Below, one piece after another: positions 34,578-43,640 of a stretch of DNA of 64,000 bases. The translations under genes were made by a program, and so were the position numbers. Source of the stretch: an uncultured Eubacteriales bacterium (GTDB taxonomy: Bacteria > Bacillota > Clostridia > Lachnospirales > Lachnospiraceae); the NCBI GenBank assembly GCA_900314565.1, contig OMVU01000016.1, positions 1 to 64,000 of the forward strand, given 5' to 3'. Every line of letters starts with the position of its first letter. The first letter of the stretch is position 1. The notes under the pieces are model-generated. The model saw only the letters and a list, made by a program, of their open reading frames with translations. It did no database searches and was not told where the DNA came from.

Positions 34578-34652
34578 GTTACTCTGTAAAACGGAATGAG
34601 GATGCGGCGGAAGTGAAATGTGAACGGCACCAGTTACTCTGTAAACCGGAAT
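34578..34652. repeat. Direct repeat GTTACTCTGTAAA-CGGAAT upstream of rfbF
   Basis: Two copies, 34578-34597 and 34633-34652, differ at one base. Both contain TTACTCTGT, complementary to the 5' flank of the preceding terminator stem. Confidence 0.7.
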
Positions 34653-34678
34653 TGGAGAAAAGGACAGGAATCTGACAT

Positions 34679-35458
34679 ATGAAAGTCGTTATACTTGCCG
34701 GAGGATTCGGCACAAGATTCAGTGAAGAGAGCCATCTTAAACCAAAGCCGATGATCGAGATCGGAGAAAAACCGATCCTTTGGCATATTATGAAGATGTA
34801 CTCATATTACGGGTACAATGAGTTCGTCATCTGCTGCGGATATAAGCAGCATGTCATCAAGGAGTGGTTCGCAGATTATTATCTGCATAACAGTGACATT
34901 ACCTTTGACTTCAGGAACGGCGAAAATCAGATGATCGTCCACAACAATTATCTGGAGCCGTGGAAAGTCACACTGGTGGATACGGGTCTCCACACGATGA
35001 CGGGAGGAAGAGTGCGCCGGGTGCGGGAACATCTGGGAAATGAGACATTCCTTCTCACCTACGGAGACGGTGTTGCGGATATAAATATTCCGGAACTGGT
35101 TGATTTTCACAGAAAAAACGGTAAGATGGTCACAATCACTACCGTCATGCCGGGAGGCCGCTTCGGAATCCTCGATATGCAGGAGGACGGGAGCATTAAA
35201 AGCTTCAAGGAGAAGAAGAAGGAAGACGGAGGCTGGATCAACGCCGGCTTCATGGTCCTGGAACCGGAGCTTCTGGACCTCATCGAGGGGGACGACACGG
35301 TCCTTGAGCGCTATCCCCTCGCAGAAGCCGCAAGGCGGGGACAGATGGACGGTTATAAGCATAAAGGTTTCTGGCAGTGCATGGATACACTGCGGGAGAA
35401 GCAGATCCTGGAGAAAATGTGGGAGAGCGGGAACGCGCCCTGGAAGATCTGGGACTGA
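34679..35458 (+). CDS. rfbF: Glucose-1-phosphate cytidylyltransferase
   Basis: RfbF makes CDP-glucose from CTP and glucose-1-phosphate, the entry to CDP-deoxysugars. The 259 residues show the nucleotidyltransferase motif LAGGFGTRFSEESHLKPKPM and the conserved CGYKQHVIKEWF, FLLTYGDGVADI and GFWQCMDTLREK segments. The ATG is preceded by a weak GGACAGGAA. It is first of the CDP-sugar block and directly precedes rfbG. Confidence 0.96.
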   Translation: MKVVILAGGFGTRFSEESHLKPKPMIEIGEKPILWHIMKMYSYYGYNEFVICCGYKQHVIKEWFADYYLHNSDITFDFRNGENQMIVHNNYLEPWKVTLVDTGLHTMTGGRVRRVREHLGNETFLLTYGDGVADINIPELVDFHRKNGKMVTITTVMPGGRFGILDMQEDGSIKSFKEKKKEDGGWINAGFMVLEPELLDLIEGDDTVLERYPLAEAARRGQMDGYKHKGFWQCMDTLREKQILEKMWESGNAPWKIWD

Positions 35459-35547
35459 TCTTTTGCGTAAGAATTTCGGTGATCCGGACAGCGGGAGGAA
35501 GGCGCTAAGCAAACCTTATTAAGACGTATTTTCGGAGGAAAAGCAGT

Positions 35548-36609
35548 TTGATTTCTATACTCGATGCATACAAAGGGAAAAAAGTCTTTCTGACAGGTCA
35601 TACCGGTTTTAAGGGCAGCTGGCTCACGGAGATCCTGCTCCTTGCCGGAGCGACTGTAACGGGATATTCGACAGCGCCTCCCACGGATCCGAGTCTTTTT
35701 GATATTCTGGAGCTCTCCGGACGGATGCACTCGATCGAGGGAGATGTCCGGGACCTTCGGCACCTGGAGGAGGCCGTACTCAGTGCGGAACCGGAGATCG
35801 TGATCCATCTGGCGGCGCAGCCTCTTGTGCGGGAGTCCTATAAAGATCCTGTTTATACTTACGAGACGAACGTCCTGGGGACTGTCAATATTCTTGAAGC
35901 AGTGAGGCAGTGCGAATCGGTCCGTTCATTTTTAAATGTTACGACAGATAAAGTCTATGAGAACAGGGAATGGCCGTGGGGGTATCGGGAAGATGATCCT
36001 CTGGACGGCTATGACCCGTATTCAAACAGTAAATCCTGCTCTGAACTCGTGACGCACAGTTACAGGAAGTCCTTTTTTGCGGGACGGAGACCGGCTGTCT
36101 CGACAGCCCGCGCAGGCAATGTGATCGGGGGCGGCGACTTTGCGGCGGACCGCATTATCCCGGACTGCATCCGTGCGGCTTCATCCGGGGAAAAGATCAT
36201 TGTCAGGAATCCTTTCTCGACAAGGCCGTACCAGCACGTGCTGGAGCCGCTGTCCGCGTATCTTCTGATCGCGGTCCAGCAGGATCTGGATCCTGAACTT
36301 GCGGGATCCTATAATGTCGGTCCCGGAGACGAGGACTGCGTGACGACCGGTGAACTTGCGGACCTCTTCTGCAGTGCCTGGGGAGACGGGTGCTCCTGGG
36401 AGAACCGTTATGATGGCGGGCCCCACGAAGCCAACTTCCTGAAGCTCGACTGCTCGCTCATTCGGATGAAGCTCGGATGGCGTCCGGCCATGCATGTCGG
36501 GGAAGCCGTAAATCGGACTGTCGAGTGGACGAAATCCCGGGAGGCGGGTGAAGACATGATCGCAGTTACAGACAGGCAGATCAGAGAGTATTTTGGGGTG
36601 AATAAATGA
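35548..36609 (+). CDS. rfbG: CDP-glucose 4,6-dehydratase
   Basis: RfbG converts CDP-glucose to CDP-4-keto-6-deoxyglucose. The 353-residue SDR protein starts with TTG 35548 eight bases after CGGAGGA. It carries the NAD motif TGHTGFKGSWL and YDPYSNSKSCSEL with the YxxxK catalytic pair; the FLNVTTDKVYEN and YQHVLEPLSAYL motifs are typical of this enzyme. Its stop overlaps the next start by four bases. RfbH, the usual next enzyme, is missing from the window. Confidence 0.96.
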   Translation: MISILDAYKGKKVFLTGHTGFKGSWLTEILLLAGATVTGYSTAPPTDPSLFDILELSGRMHSIEGDVRDLRHLEEAVLSAEPEIVIHLAAQPLVRESYKDPVYTYETNVLGTVNILEAVRQCESVRSFLNVTTDKVYENREWPWGYREDDPLDGYDPYSNSKSCSELVTHSYRKSFFAGRRPAVSTARAGNVIGGGDFAADRIIPDCIRAASSGEKIIVRNPFSTRPYQHVLEPLSAYLLIAVQQDLDPELAGSYNVGPGDEDCVTTGELADLFCSAWGDGCSWENRYDGGPHEANFLKLDCSLIRMKLGWRPAMHVGEAVNRTVEWTKSREAGEDMIAVTDRQIREYFGVNK

Positions 36610-37919
36610 TTCTGGATGAGAGAGCCAGGTGGTTCGGCTTTTTTCTGCTGGACCGTCTTCGCGGCGGAAAAGTAAGACAGTATTACGACGATATCCGAAG
36701 AAGCTACCGGGAGGGTACGTCTCTTCAGGAGACGGATGAAAAAATCAGGCGTCTCATCGCGCACGCGAGAGCGACAACGGAGTTCTATAAGGATATCCCG
36801 GAAAATGCTTCGCTTTCGGACATGCCGATCGTCAACAAGGATACGTTTCGAAATCATTATGATGCATTCATAAGCTCGGAGTTCGCGGATCGGAAGGGAT
36901 GCCGGGAGATGTCGACGAGCGGATCCACGGGGACTCCGCTTACCGTCATTCAAAACAGTGATAAAATTGCCCACGACACGGCGGAGGGAATTTTCTTCGG
37001 GGCCATGGCCGGCTATTATATCGGCATGAAAATGGGCTTCCTCCGAGTGTGGGTCAATAACGTGAAAAAAGGGAAGCTGCGTCTTCTTGCCGAGAATATG
37101 ATCATGGTGGATACCTCGGATCTAAGTGACGAGGGATGCAGAAAGATGCTCGACATGTTCAGGAAAAAACGCGTGAAGGCCCTGGTCGGCTACGCGTCCT
37201 CGCTCGGAGAGCTCTCCCGCTATATTGACAGGAATCATGTGGATACGAGCGGCTTTGCGGTCCGGTCGATCATTCCGATTTCGGAGAGCATGCCGACCGT
37301 CACAAGAAAGCGGCTTTCCGAACAGTTCTCCTGCCCGGTCCAGGCCTGGTACTCCAATGAGGAGAACGGGATCATGGGCGTTCAGCCGCCGGACGGGGAT
37401 TCCTATTACATCGACACGGAGAACTATTATTACGAGATCCTGAAGATGGACTCCGACGAGCCCGCAGCCCCGGGAGAACCCGGCAGGATCGTGATCACGG
37501 ACCTCAACAATTACGCGTTCCCGATCATTCGCTATGACAACGGGGATATTGCAGTCGCGGAGCGAAAGCAGAACGGAGACCGCTACCGGCTCATCCTGAA
37601 GGAGCTTTACGGCAGGCGGAGCGATACGATCTATGATACCGAAGGCAACGCCCTGACGCCCTATGTCATCACCAATAATCTCTGGGACGTGGAGGGGGTA
37701 AGACAGTACCAGTTCATTCAGAACACGGAGACGGTCTACACGCTTCGGCTGAACGGAGACAGGGAGAAGATGGATATGGAGGATATCCTGGGCAGGATCC
37801 GTCCGTATTTCGGAGAAAATGCAGACATACGCATCGAGTTCGTTGATGAGATCCCCGTTCTGAATTCCGGAAAGCGGAAGTATATTCAGAATCTTTGCGA
37901 AAAGTATGCGAAGCAGTAA
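36606..37919 (+). CDS. CapK-like adenylate-forming enzyme, copy 1
   Basis: This 437-residue protein belongs to the ANL superfamily near phenylacetate-CoA ligase; capsule-locus members are called CapK. The phosphate-binding loop STSGSTGTP is near residue 102, and the downstream DNGD and YGRRSD motifs match the adenylation core. It should activate a carboxylate as an acyl-AMP, perhaps for a glycan acyl substituent; the substrate is unknown. The start overlaps the rfbG stop. A paralogue lies at 39249 beyond the flippase. Confidence 0.85.
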   Translation: MILDERARWFGFFLLDRLRGGKVRQYYDDIRRSYREGTSLQETDEKIRRLIAHARATTEFYKDIPENASLSDMPIVNKDTFRNHYDAFISSEFADRKGCREMSTSGSTGTPLTVIQNSDKIAHDTAEGIFFGAMAGYYIGMKMGFLRVWVNNVKKGKLRLLAENMIMVDTSDLSDEGCRKMLDMFRKKRVKALVGYASSLGELSRYIDRNHVDTSGFAVRSIIPISESMPTVTRKRLSEQFSCPVQAWYSNEENGIMGVQPPDGDSYYIDTENYYYEILKMDSDEPAAPGEPGRIVITDLNNYAFPIIRYDNGDIAVAERKQNGDRYRLILKELYGRRSDTIYDTEGNALTPYVITNNLWDVEGVRQYQFIQNTETVYTLRLNGDREKMDMEDILGRIRPYFGENADIRIEFVDEIPVLNSGKRKYIQNLCEKYAKQ

Positions 37920-37928
37920 GCAGATCAA

Positions 37929-38012
37929 AGCCTCCGGCTGACTGCAGACGTGCGCATTGGAAGGCGCCTGCGCGCCGCGCACGTCGCAGCAGGAACGCTG
38001 AGGCATTCTTGA
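37929..38012. repeat. Intergenic palindromic repeat, inverted copy
   Basis: This copy is in reverse orientation: GACGTGCGC, inner GGCGC-CTGC-GCGCC, GCGCACGTC, then a diverged GGAACGCTGAGGCATTCTT palindrome. It lies between the CapK-like gene and the flippase gene. Confidence 0.8.
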
Positions 38013-38027
38013 ATCAGAGGTCTATCA

Positions 38028-39236
38028 TTGGCAGATATTAAGCAGCAGAAAAGAATAGCGGGAAGCACCGCCTACACGATCGGGGCCGGTCTTCTCATGA
38101 ACGGCGTGCTCCAGATCTTCATTTACCCGTATCTGAACAGACATATGGGGAGTGAGATGTTGGGCAGCCTTCTCTTTATCATGGGCATCGCGGCGATCGT
38201 CTGCCCTTCGATCGGACAGGCTCTGAACACGAGCCGTCTTGTCGTGCGGCGGACCGCCGGCGTAGTGAACGGTGATTATGACCGGATGCTTCTTCTCTTC
38301 GGCAGTATCGGAGGAGTGATCTCGCTTGTCATCGGGAGGAGCTCCATCGGGAGCCCTGTGGAGGCAGTCATTATCTTCGTGCTGATCCTGCTCATGGTGT
38401 TCCGCTTTTACGGGGACGTCGAATATCGTCTGAACCTGAATTACCGGAAGTATTTTACATATTATGCGGTCCTGACGGGCGGATATCTCGCGGGCTTCGG
38501 CCTCTTTTTCCTGACAGGCATGTGGCATCTGATCTTCCTTACGGGGGAAGTGCTTGCCCTCCTTTACCTTGCGGTCACGGGAACGGTCTTTTCAGATTTC
38601 CTTACACCCAGCAGGTGGTTTTCCACAGCGCTCCGGCGGGGAATCTTCCTCATGTTCTCCTACGTCATCACCAACGTGACGCTGAACATTGACCGCCTTG
38701 TGCTGAAGTTCCTGATCTCCGACCTTGCAGTCACCCAGTACTATGCGGTCTCGCTTCTGGGAAAGACCCTGGTCCTTCTCGTCGCCCCGATCAATACGAT
38801 CATCATTTCCTTCCTCACGAAGCGAAAGGAAAATCTGACGAGGGTCCAGTATCTGAAATTTGTCGGGGCAGGCTACGGAGTGAGCCTCGTGTTCTTTATC
38901 GGCGCGCAGATTTTCACGCCGATCTTTCTCAGGCTTTTTTACGGGAATCTGTATGCGTCTGTCCGGCCGGTCATCGGGATCGTCAATGCGAGTCAGGTCC
39001 TTGGCGTCCTGTCCGCATACCTCTTTATCGTGGTCCTGACCTTTACGGAGGAGAAATGGCAGATGATCCTGCAGATCCTCCACCTTGCGATGATCACGGC
39101 CCTGGTCCTTTCCGTGACCGGGAAGTACGGACTGGCCGGCTTCTCAACGGCAGTCCTCATCGCGAACGCTGCCCGCGCGGCCATTGTCACGCTGTTCGGC
39201 CTTTATATGGTCGGCAGAAAGAAAAATGAAGTTTGA
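38028..39236 (+). CDS. Wzx-like polysaccharide flippase
   Basis: The 402-residue protein has about 12 membrane helices in the MOP-superfamily layout, starting with the AGSTAYTIGAGLLMNGVLQ helix. The family flips lipid-linked oligosaccharides to the outer face of the membrane. TTG start at 38028 after AGAGG. It is flanked on both sides by CapK-like genes. The window also has an ABC exporter (58039-60850), so two glycans with separate export routes are likely. Confidence 0.85.
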   Translation: MADIKQQKRIAGSTAYTIGAGLLMNGVLQIFIYPYLNRHMGSEMLGSLLFIMGIAAIVCPSIGQALNTSRLVVRRTAGVVNGDYDRMLLLFGSIGGVISLVIGRSSIGSPVEAVIIFVLILLMVFRFYGDVEYRLNLNYRKYFTYYAVLTGGYLAGFGLFFLTGMWHLIFLTGEVLALLYLAVTGTVFSDFLTPSRWFSTALRRGIFLMFSYVITNVTLNIDRLVLKFLISDLAVTQYYAVSLLGKTLVLLVAPINTIIISFLTKRKENLTRVQYLKFVGAGYGVSLVFFIGAQIFTPIFLRLFYGNLYASVRPVIGIVNASQVLGVLSAYLFIVVLTFTEEKWQMILQILHLAMITALVLSVTGKYGLAGFSTAVLIANAARAAIVTLFGLYMVGRKKNEV

Positions 39237-39248
39237 ACGGAGGCTATT

Positions 39249-40568
39249 ATGAGTATCGGAGAAGTCTCAAGGAGAGCGGCATTTCTTGCGCTCGATAAGG
39301 CGAAGGGCGGGAAAATGAACAGCCTGATCCGCCGCAACATGGAAGAAATCATAGACGGCGTGACGCCGGAGTATATGGAGAGACGTCTTCATATGATCCT
39401 CGACTATGCCGCGGAGCACACGGAGTTCTACGGAAAGATCGATCCTTCACAGGGACTTTCCGCATTTCCCGTCATGAAGAAGATGGACTATAACGAAAAC
39501 CGGGATGCGATCCTTTCGGATGAATATGCTGCGGACCGGGACAGCCTGGCCCAGCTGAATACGAGCGGATCCACCGGCGTTCCCTTCACGGTCTACGCGG
39601 ATCCGTTCAAGATGGATCACATTTTCTCCAATATGCTGGCTGTTTATGAGCTGAACGGCTTCAGGATGGGAATGAAGCGCGGGGAATTCCGCGTCTGGAT
39701 TCCGGGACGGAACGCGATCACGAAGTGGAAGAGCTTCCGGAACAACCTCTATATGTATGATATCTCCAATATGGGAGATGCGTATCTTGAGACGGTGTGC
39801 GAGCGTCTGCGGAAGGAACGGATCCAGGTCATCGTGGCGTATTCCGGGGCGCTGACCGCACTGGTCCAGTATATCGAGAGAAAAAATATCGACGTGAAGA
39901 CGTGGTCAGTGGAAATGATCTTCTCCATGGGTGAGGCTATGCCGGACCAGACATACGAGGCGATCGAGAGGGTCTTTCATTTTCCGCCGGTACGCTCCTA
40001 CGGCAACAATGAGAACGGATTTATCGCCGTCTGCGTGAACGGGGACAGGCGCTATACGATCGACCTTTATAATTATTACGTGGAGATTCTTAAGATCGAC
40101 AGCGACATGCCCGCAGAGGAAGGCGAACTCGGCAGGATCGTGGTCACGGATTATTATAACCGCGCTTTCCCGATGATCCGCTACGACACGGGAGATACCG
40201 GGATCATGGTGCGTGAGACCGGTGCGGACGGAAGAGAGCACGCTTACTTTACGGAGATTTACGGGAGACGGGGATCTCTCCTCTACAACACAAAGGGGGA
40301 ACCGCTCTCGATCCATGTGTTCATGAACCTGCTGCTCAAGCAGGAGGGGATCGTCCATCAGGCCAGGTGCATCCAGTGGGAGAAGAACAGGTATGAGCTG
40401 CTCGTCAACGCGGACAGAGAGAAGCTTGATGAGGAAGCGCTGCTGGCCTCCTACAGGCACTATCTCGGCGAGGATGCGGTCATCGATGTGACCTATGTGG
40501 ATGAGATCCCGGTGCAGGCATCCGGAAAGACCATGGTGTGCGAGAATAAGTGCCCGGACTATATCTGA
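39249..40568 (+). CDS. CapK-like adenylate-forming enzyme, copy 2
   Basis: This is a 439-residue paralogue of the protein at 36606, with the same layout and the loop NTSGSTGVPFTVY. The shared C-terminal signature is VDEIPVQASGKT here and VDEIPVLNSGKR in copy 1. ATG after CGGAGG, 12 bases after the flippase gene. The two copies have diverged enough to have different substrates. Function beyond acyl activation cannot be read from the sequence. Confidence 0.85.
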   Translation: MSIGEVSRRAAFLALDKAKGGKMNSLIRRNMEEIIDGVTPEYMERRLHMILDYAAEHTEFYGKIDPSQGLSAFPVMKKMDYNENRDAILSDEYAADRDSLAQLNTSGSTGVPFTVYADPFKMDHIFSNMLAVYELNGFRMGMKRGEFRVWIPGRNAITKWKSFRNNLYMYDISNMGDAYLETVCERLRKERIQVIVAYSGALTALVQYIERKNIDVKTWSVEMIFSMGEAMPDQTYEAIERVFHFPPVRSYGNNENGFIAVCVNGDRRYTIDLYNYYVEILKIDSDMPAEEGELGRIVVTDYYNRAFPMIRYDTGDTGIMVRETGADGREHAYFTEIYGRRGSLLYNTKGEPLSIHVFMNLLLKQEGIVHQARCIQWEKNRYELLVNADREKLDEEALLASYRHYLGEDAVIDVTYVDEIPVQASGKTMVCENKCPDYI

Positions 40569-40734
40569 GCGGCAAAAGCAGTTTCTTAACAGGCAGTCAG
40601 GCAATTGCGAAAGTCTATGCTTCATGGAAATTGTATGAACATTCAAACGGCTTCCGCGCCAGGAACTTCTAACTTCAAACAATTCCATTTCGCACAGAGT
40701 TTCGCAGGTGCCCTCGGTTTCTAAAGGAGAAGGG

Positions 40735-42582
40735 ATGAGACAGAAAGTATCCGACTATATAGCCGATTTTCTTGTAAAAAATGAAATTCGTGAAGTCTTC
40801 ACCGTGCCGGGAGGCCTTGCGATGCATATGAACGATTCGTTCGGGCACCACGAAAAACTTCGCTGCACCTACCATCACCACGAGCAGGCCTGCGCGATGG
40901 CGGCAGAGGCCTATGCGCGCGTGGCGGGCAGACCGGCGGCCGTCTGCGTCACGGCCGGACCGGGCGCGACCAATGCCGTCACCGGTGTTCTTGGAGGATG
41001 GATGGGATCTGTTCCCATGCTGATCTTATCCGGCCAGACCCGTTACGCGACGGGTGTCGAGGCCACCGGTCTTAAGCTGCGGAGCAGGGGGATCCAGGAG
41101 TGCGACATCACATCCATCGTTCGCCCGATCACAAAGTACGCGCAGCTTGTCCGGAAACCGGAGGAGATCCGCTATCATCTCGAGCGTGCCCTCTTTGCCG
41201 CCCGCGCGGGAAGGCCCGGGCCGGCATGGCTCGACATCCCGCTGGATGTCCAGGGTGCTTCCGTGGAGACGGAGACCCTTCCTGCCTTCGATCCGGAGGA
41301 AGATGCTGATCTGCTGCCGCCTGAGATTCCGGATACGGTGATCACGCAGATCGCGAACAGACTTGAGGTGGCGGAGCGGCCGGTCTTCTTCCCGGGGAAC
41401 GGCGTCCGGCTCGCCGGTGTGCATAAAGAGTTTCTCGAACTTGTCGATCTTCTGGGCGTTCCGGTCGTCACCGGCGTGAGCTCGGTAGATGCCATTCCCG
41501 GCGCGCATCCGCTCTTTACCGGACGCTGCGGCGGAACGGGGGACCGCGCGGGTAATTTTGCCGTGCAGAACAGCGATCTTTTTCTGTCGGTAGGCTGCCG
41601 TCAGAGCTTTTCCCAGACCGGCTTCAAGACGGAGAGCTGGGCGAGGGAGGCTTTCACAATCATGGTGGATGCGGACCCGGAGGAAATCAGGAAGCCGAAT
41701 CTTCACGTGAGCCTTCCGGTCGTCGGAGACGCAGGCGCTTTTATCCGGGCGCTTCTTGCGGAGGTGAAACGGCGGGGCGCTTCGAAGGAGAAGCCTCTCT
41801 CATCTGCGTCAGACTGGAGAGAGCGCTGTACGGTCTGGAAAGAGCGCTATCCGGTCGTTACAGAGGAACACTATAAGATCCTTGAACCGGGCCGGACCAA
41901 TATCTATGCATTTTACAGGGAACTCACGAAGGCATTTCCGGAAAATGCGGTGCTCATCGCAAGCTGCGGAACATCACGGGTCGTCGGCAGTCAGGTCTGG
42001 CAGCCGAAGGCGGGACAGCGGTTCATCACGAACTCCAATATGGCCTCTATGGGGTTCGATCTTCCGGTGATCATCGGCGCAAGCCGGGCGATCGGGGGAG
42101 AGCAGGTCGTCTGTGTGACAGGCGAGGGCAGTCTCATGATGAATCTGCAGGAGCTGCAGACGCTCAGACAGAACCGGATCCGCTTTAAACTTTTTGTCGT
42201 CAATAACGAGGGATATCACTCCGTGCGCATGACACAGAGCGGCTTTTTCAAGACATCGCTCGTCGGTGTCGGCGAGGAGAGCGGGGATCTGAGCTTCCCG
42301 GACCTTAAATGTCTTGTGCCGGCCTTCGGTTTCCGCTATACTTCCTGTGGAGATCCCGACAGACTTGCGGAGACGATCCGCGAGGTCCTCGATGCGGAGG
42401 AACCGACAGTGTGCCAGATCTTTGTCACAAAGCTGCAGAAGACACTTCCGAAGACCTCTTCGAGAAAACTGGAGGACGGCAGTATGGTGTCCGCTCCGCT
42501 CGAGGATATGTTCCCGTTCCTCCCCAGGGAGGAGCTCCGGGAGAACATGATCATTCCGCTCGATGAAGGGTCTCTTGGATGA
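40735..42582 (+). CDS. ThDP-dependent acetolactate-synthase-like enzyme
   Basis: This is a full-length ThDP enzyme of 615 residues (start ATG 40735 after AAAGGAGA). The catalytic Glu lies in HHHEQACAMAAEAYARVAG, and the ThDP/Mg motif is GEGSLMMNLQELQTL...VVNN. Known relatives include acetolactate synthase and YerE, which adds an acetyl branch to a CDP-4-keto-sugar for yersiniose. Here it lies with rfbF and rfbG and an SDR, not with ilvC or ilvD, so a sugar role is more likely than a branched-chain amino acid role. The exact reaction is inferred. Confidence 0.85.
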   Translation: MRQKVSDYIADFLVKNEIREVFTVPGGLAMHMNDSFGHHEKLRCTYHHHEQACAMAAEAYARVAGRPAAVCVTAGPGATNAVTGVLGGWMGSVPMLILSGQTRYATGVEATGLKLRSRGIQECDITSIVRPITKYAQLVRKPEEIRYHLERALFAARAGRPGPAWLDIPLDVQGASVETETLPAFDPEEDADLLPPEIPDTVITQIANRLEVAERPVFFPGNGVRLAGVHKEFLELVDLLGVPVVTGVSSVDAIPGAHPLFTGRCGGTGDRAGNFAVQNSDLFLSVGCRQSFSQTGFKTESWAREAFTIMVDADPEEIRKPNLHVSLPVVGDAGAFIRALLAEVKRRGASKEKPLSSASDWRERCTVWKERYPVVTEEHYKILEPGRTNIYAFYRELTKAFPENAVLIASCGTSRVVGSQVWQPKAGQRFITNSNMASMGFDLPVIIGASRAIGGEQVVCVTGEGSLMMNLQELQTLRQNRIRFKLFVVNNEGYHSVRMTQSGFFKTSLVGVGEESGDLSFPDLKCLVPAFGFRYTSCGDPDRLAETIREVLDAEEPTVCQIFVTKLQKTLPKTSSRKLEDGSMVSAPLEDMFPFLPREELRENMIIPLDEGSLG

Positions 42583-42587
42583 GGACT

Positions 42588-42692
42588 ATCTGACAGGAAC
42601 GCGAAGCTTTCAGTTCCGCCTTCATGAGAAAGGCCTCCGAAAGCCGGAAATGTCTGTCAGGAACGTACGGAGTTCCTGCCGGACGTATCTTC
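42588..42692. repeat. Diverged member of the intergenic palindromic repeat family
   Basis: CAGGAACGTACGGAGTTCCTG (42657-42677) resembles the GAACGCC/GGCGTTC palindrome. A second GACAGGAACGCG start and GGCCTCCGAAAGCCGG lie upstream. Membership is suggestive, not certain. Confidence 0.4.
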
Positions 42693-42705
42693 GATGAGGT
42701 AAAAC

Positions 42706-43629
42706 ATGGAAAGAATATTTGTGACCGGCGCGACCAGCATGATCGGGTCAGCGCTCGTTTCGGAAAGCCTGGCGAACGGGGTCGAAGTATACGCCATGGT
42801 GCGGAAGAATACCCCGAAGCTCGGACGGCTGCCGGCAAGCTCCCGTCTTCATCTGGTCGAGGGAGATCTTGATACACTCGGGGAACTGCCTGCAAAGGTT
42901 CCCGTCCGGATCGATACTTTTTATCACATTGCATGGGGGCATACCGGGGCGAAGAGAAATGAGAGCACGGAGCTTCAGGCCGACAATATCCGGACGACTC
43001 TGAAAGCGATCCGGGTCGCCGCAGAGATGGGAGCGGAGAAGTTCATCGGAGCGGGGTCCCAGGCGGAATACGGCCCGAAAAATCTGGACGTGATCGGACC
43101 GGATACAGAGACGAATCCGGTCACGCCATACGGCGCGGCAAAGCTTGCTGCCGGTCTTCTCGGCAGGATGCTCGCACGTGAGCTCGGTATCGCGTTCATC
43201 TGGCCCCGGATCTTCAGCACTTACGGGATCTACGACAAACCGACCTCGATGATCTCGATGAGCATCCGGAAAATGCTTGATGGCGAAAGAACTTCATTTT
43301 CTCCTGCAGAGCACAGGTGGGATTATCTCTTCAGCGAGGACGCGGGAAGAGCGTTCTATCTCATGGGTGAGAAGGGAAAAGACGGGGCGGTCTACTGTAT
43401 CGGGAGCGGGGAGAGCCGCAAACTGCGTTCGTTCATCGAGGAGATGGCGGAAGCCTGCGGTGTTCCCGTCACCGGGATCGGAGATATCCCATACCCGAAG
43501 GACGGTAAGGTGAGGAACCTGTGCGCGGATATCACGAACCTCACGGCGGATACGGGCTTTGTGCCCCGGGTCTCGTTCGAGGAGGGGATCAGAAGGACCG
43601 TTGCGTGGATGCGTGAAAGTCAGCTCTAA
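42706..43629 (+). CDS. NAD-dependent SDR epimerase/reductase of the CDP-sugar block
   Basis: The 307-residue protein is an extended short-chain dehydrogenase: NAD motif FVTGATSMIGSAL at the N-terminus and catalytic YGAAK (Y144 region), with GIGDIPYPKDGKVRNLCAD near the end as in nucleotide-sugar epimerases. Its place after the ThDP enzyme matches the yerE-yerF order, where YerF reduces the branched ketosugar. I infer that role from position only. GAGG lies upstream of the ATG. Confidence 0.82.
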   Translation: MERIFVTGATSMIGSALVSESLANGVEVYAMVRKNTPKLGRLPASSRLHLVEGDLDTLGELPAKVPVRIDTFYHIAWGHTGAKRNESTELQADNIRTTLKAIRVAAEMGAEKFIGAGSQAEYGPKNLDVIGPDTETNPVTPYGAAKLAAGLLGRMLARELGIAFIWPRIFSTYGIYDKPTSMISMSIRKMLDGERTSFSPAEHRWDYLFSEDAGRAFYLMGEKGKDGAVYCIGSGESRKLRSFIEEMAEACGVPVTGIGDIPYPKDGKVRNLCADITNLTADTGFVPRVSFEEGIRRTVAWMRESQL

Positions 43630-43640
43630 GGAGGAGCTTT

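Noticed and set aside
40735-42582. Ordinary acetolactate synthase IlvB
   Set aside because: No ilvN, ilvC or ilvD nearby and the context is nucleotide-sugar genes. Kept as ALS-like with the sugar role as inference.
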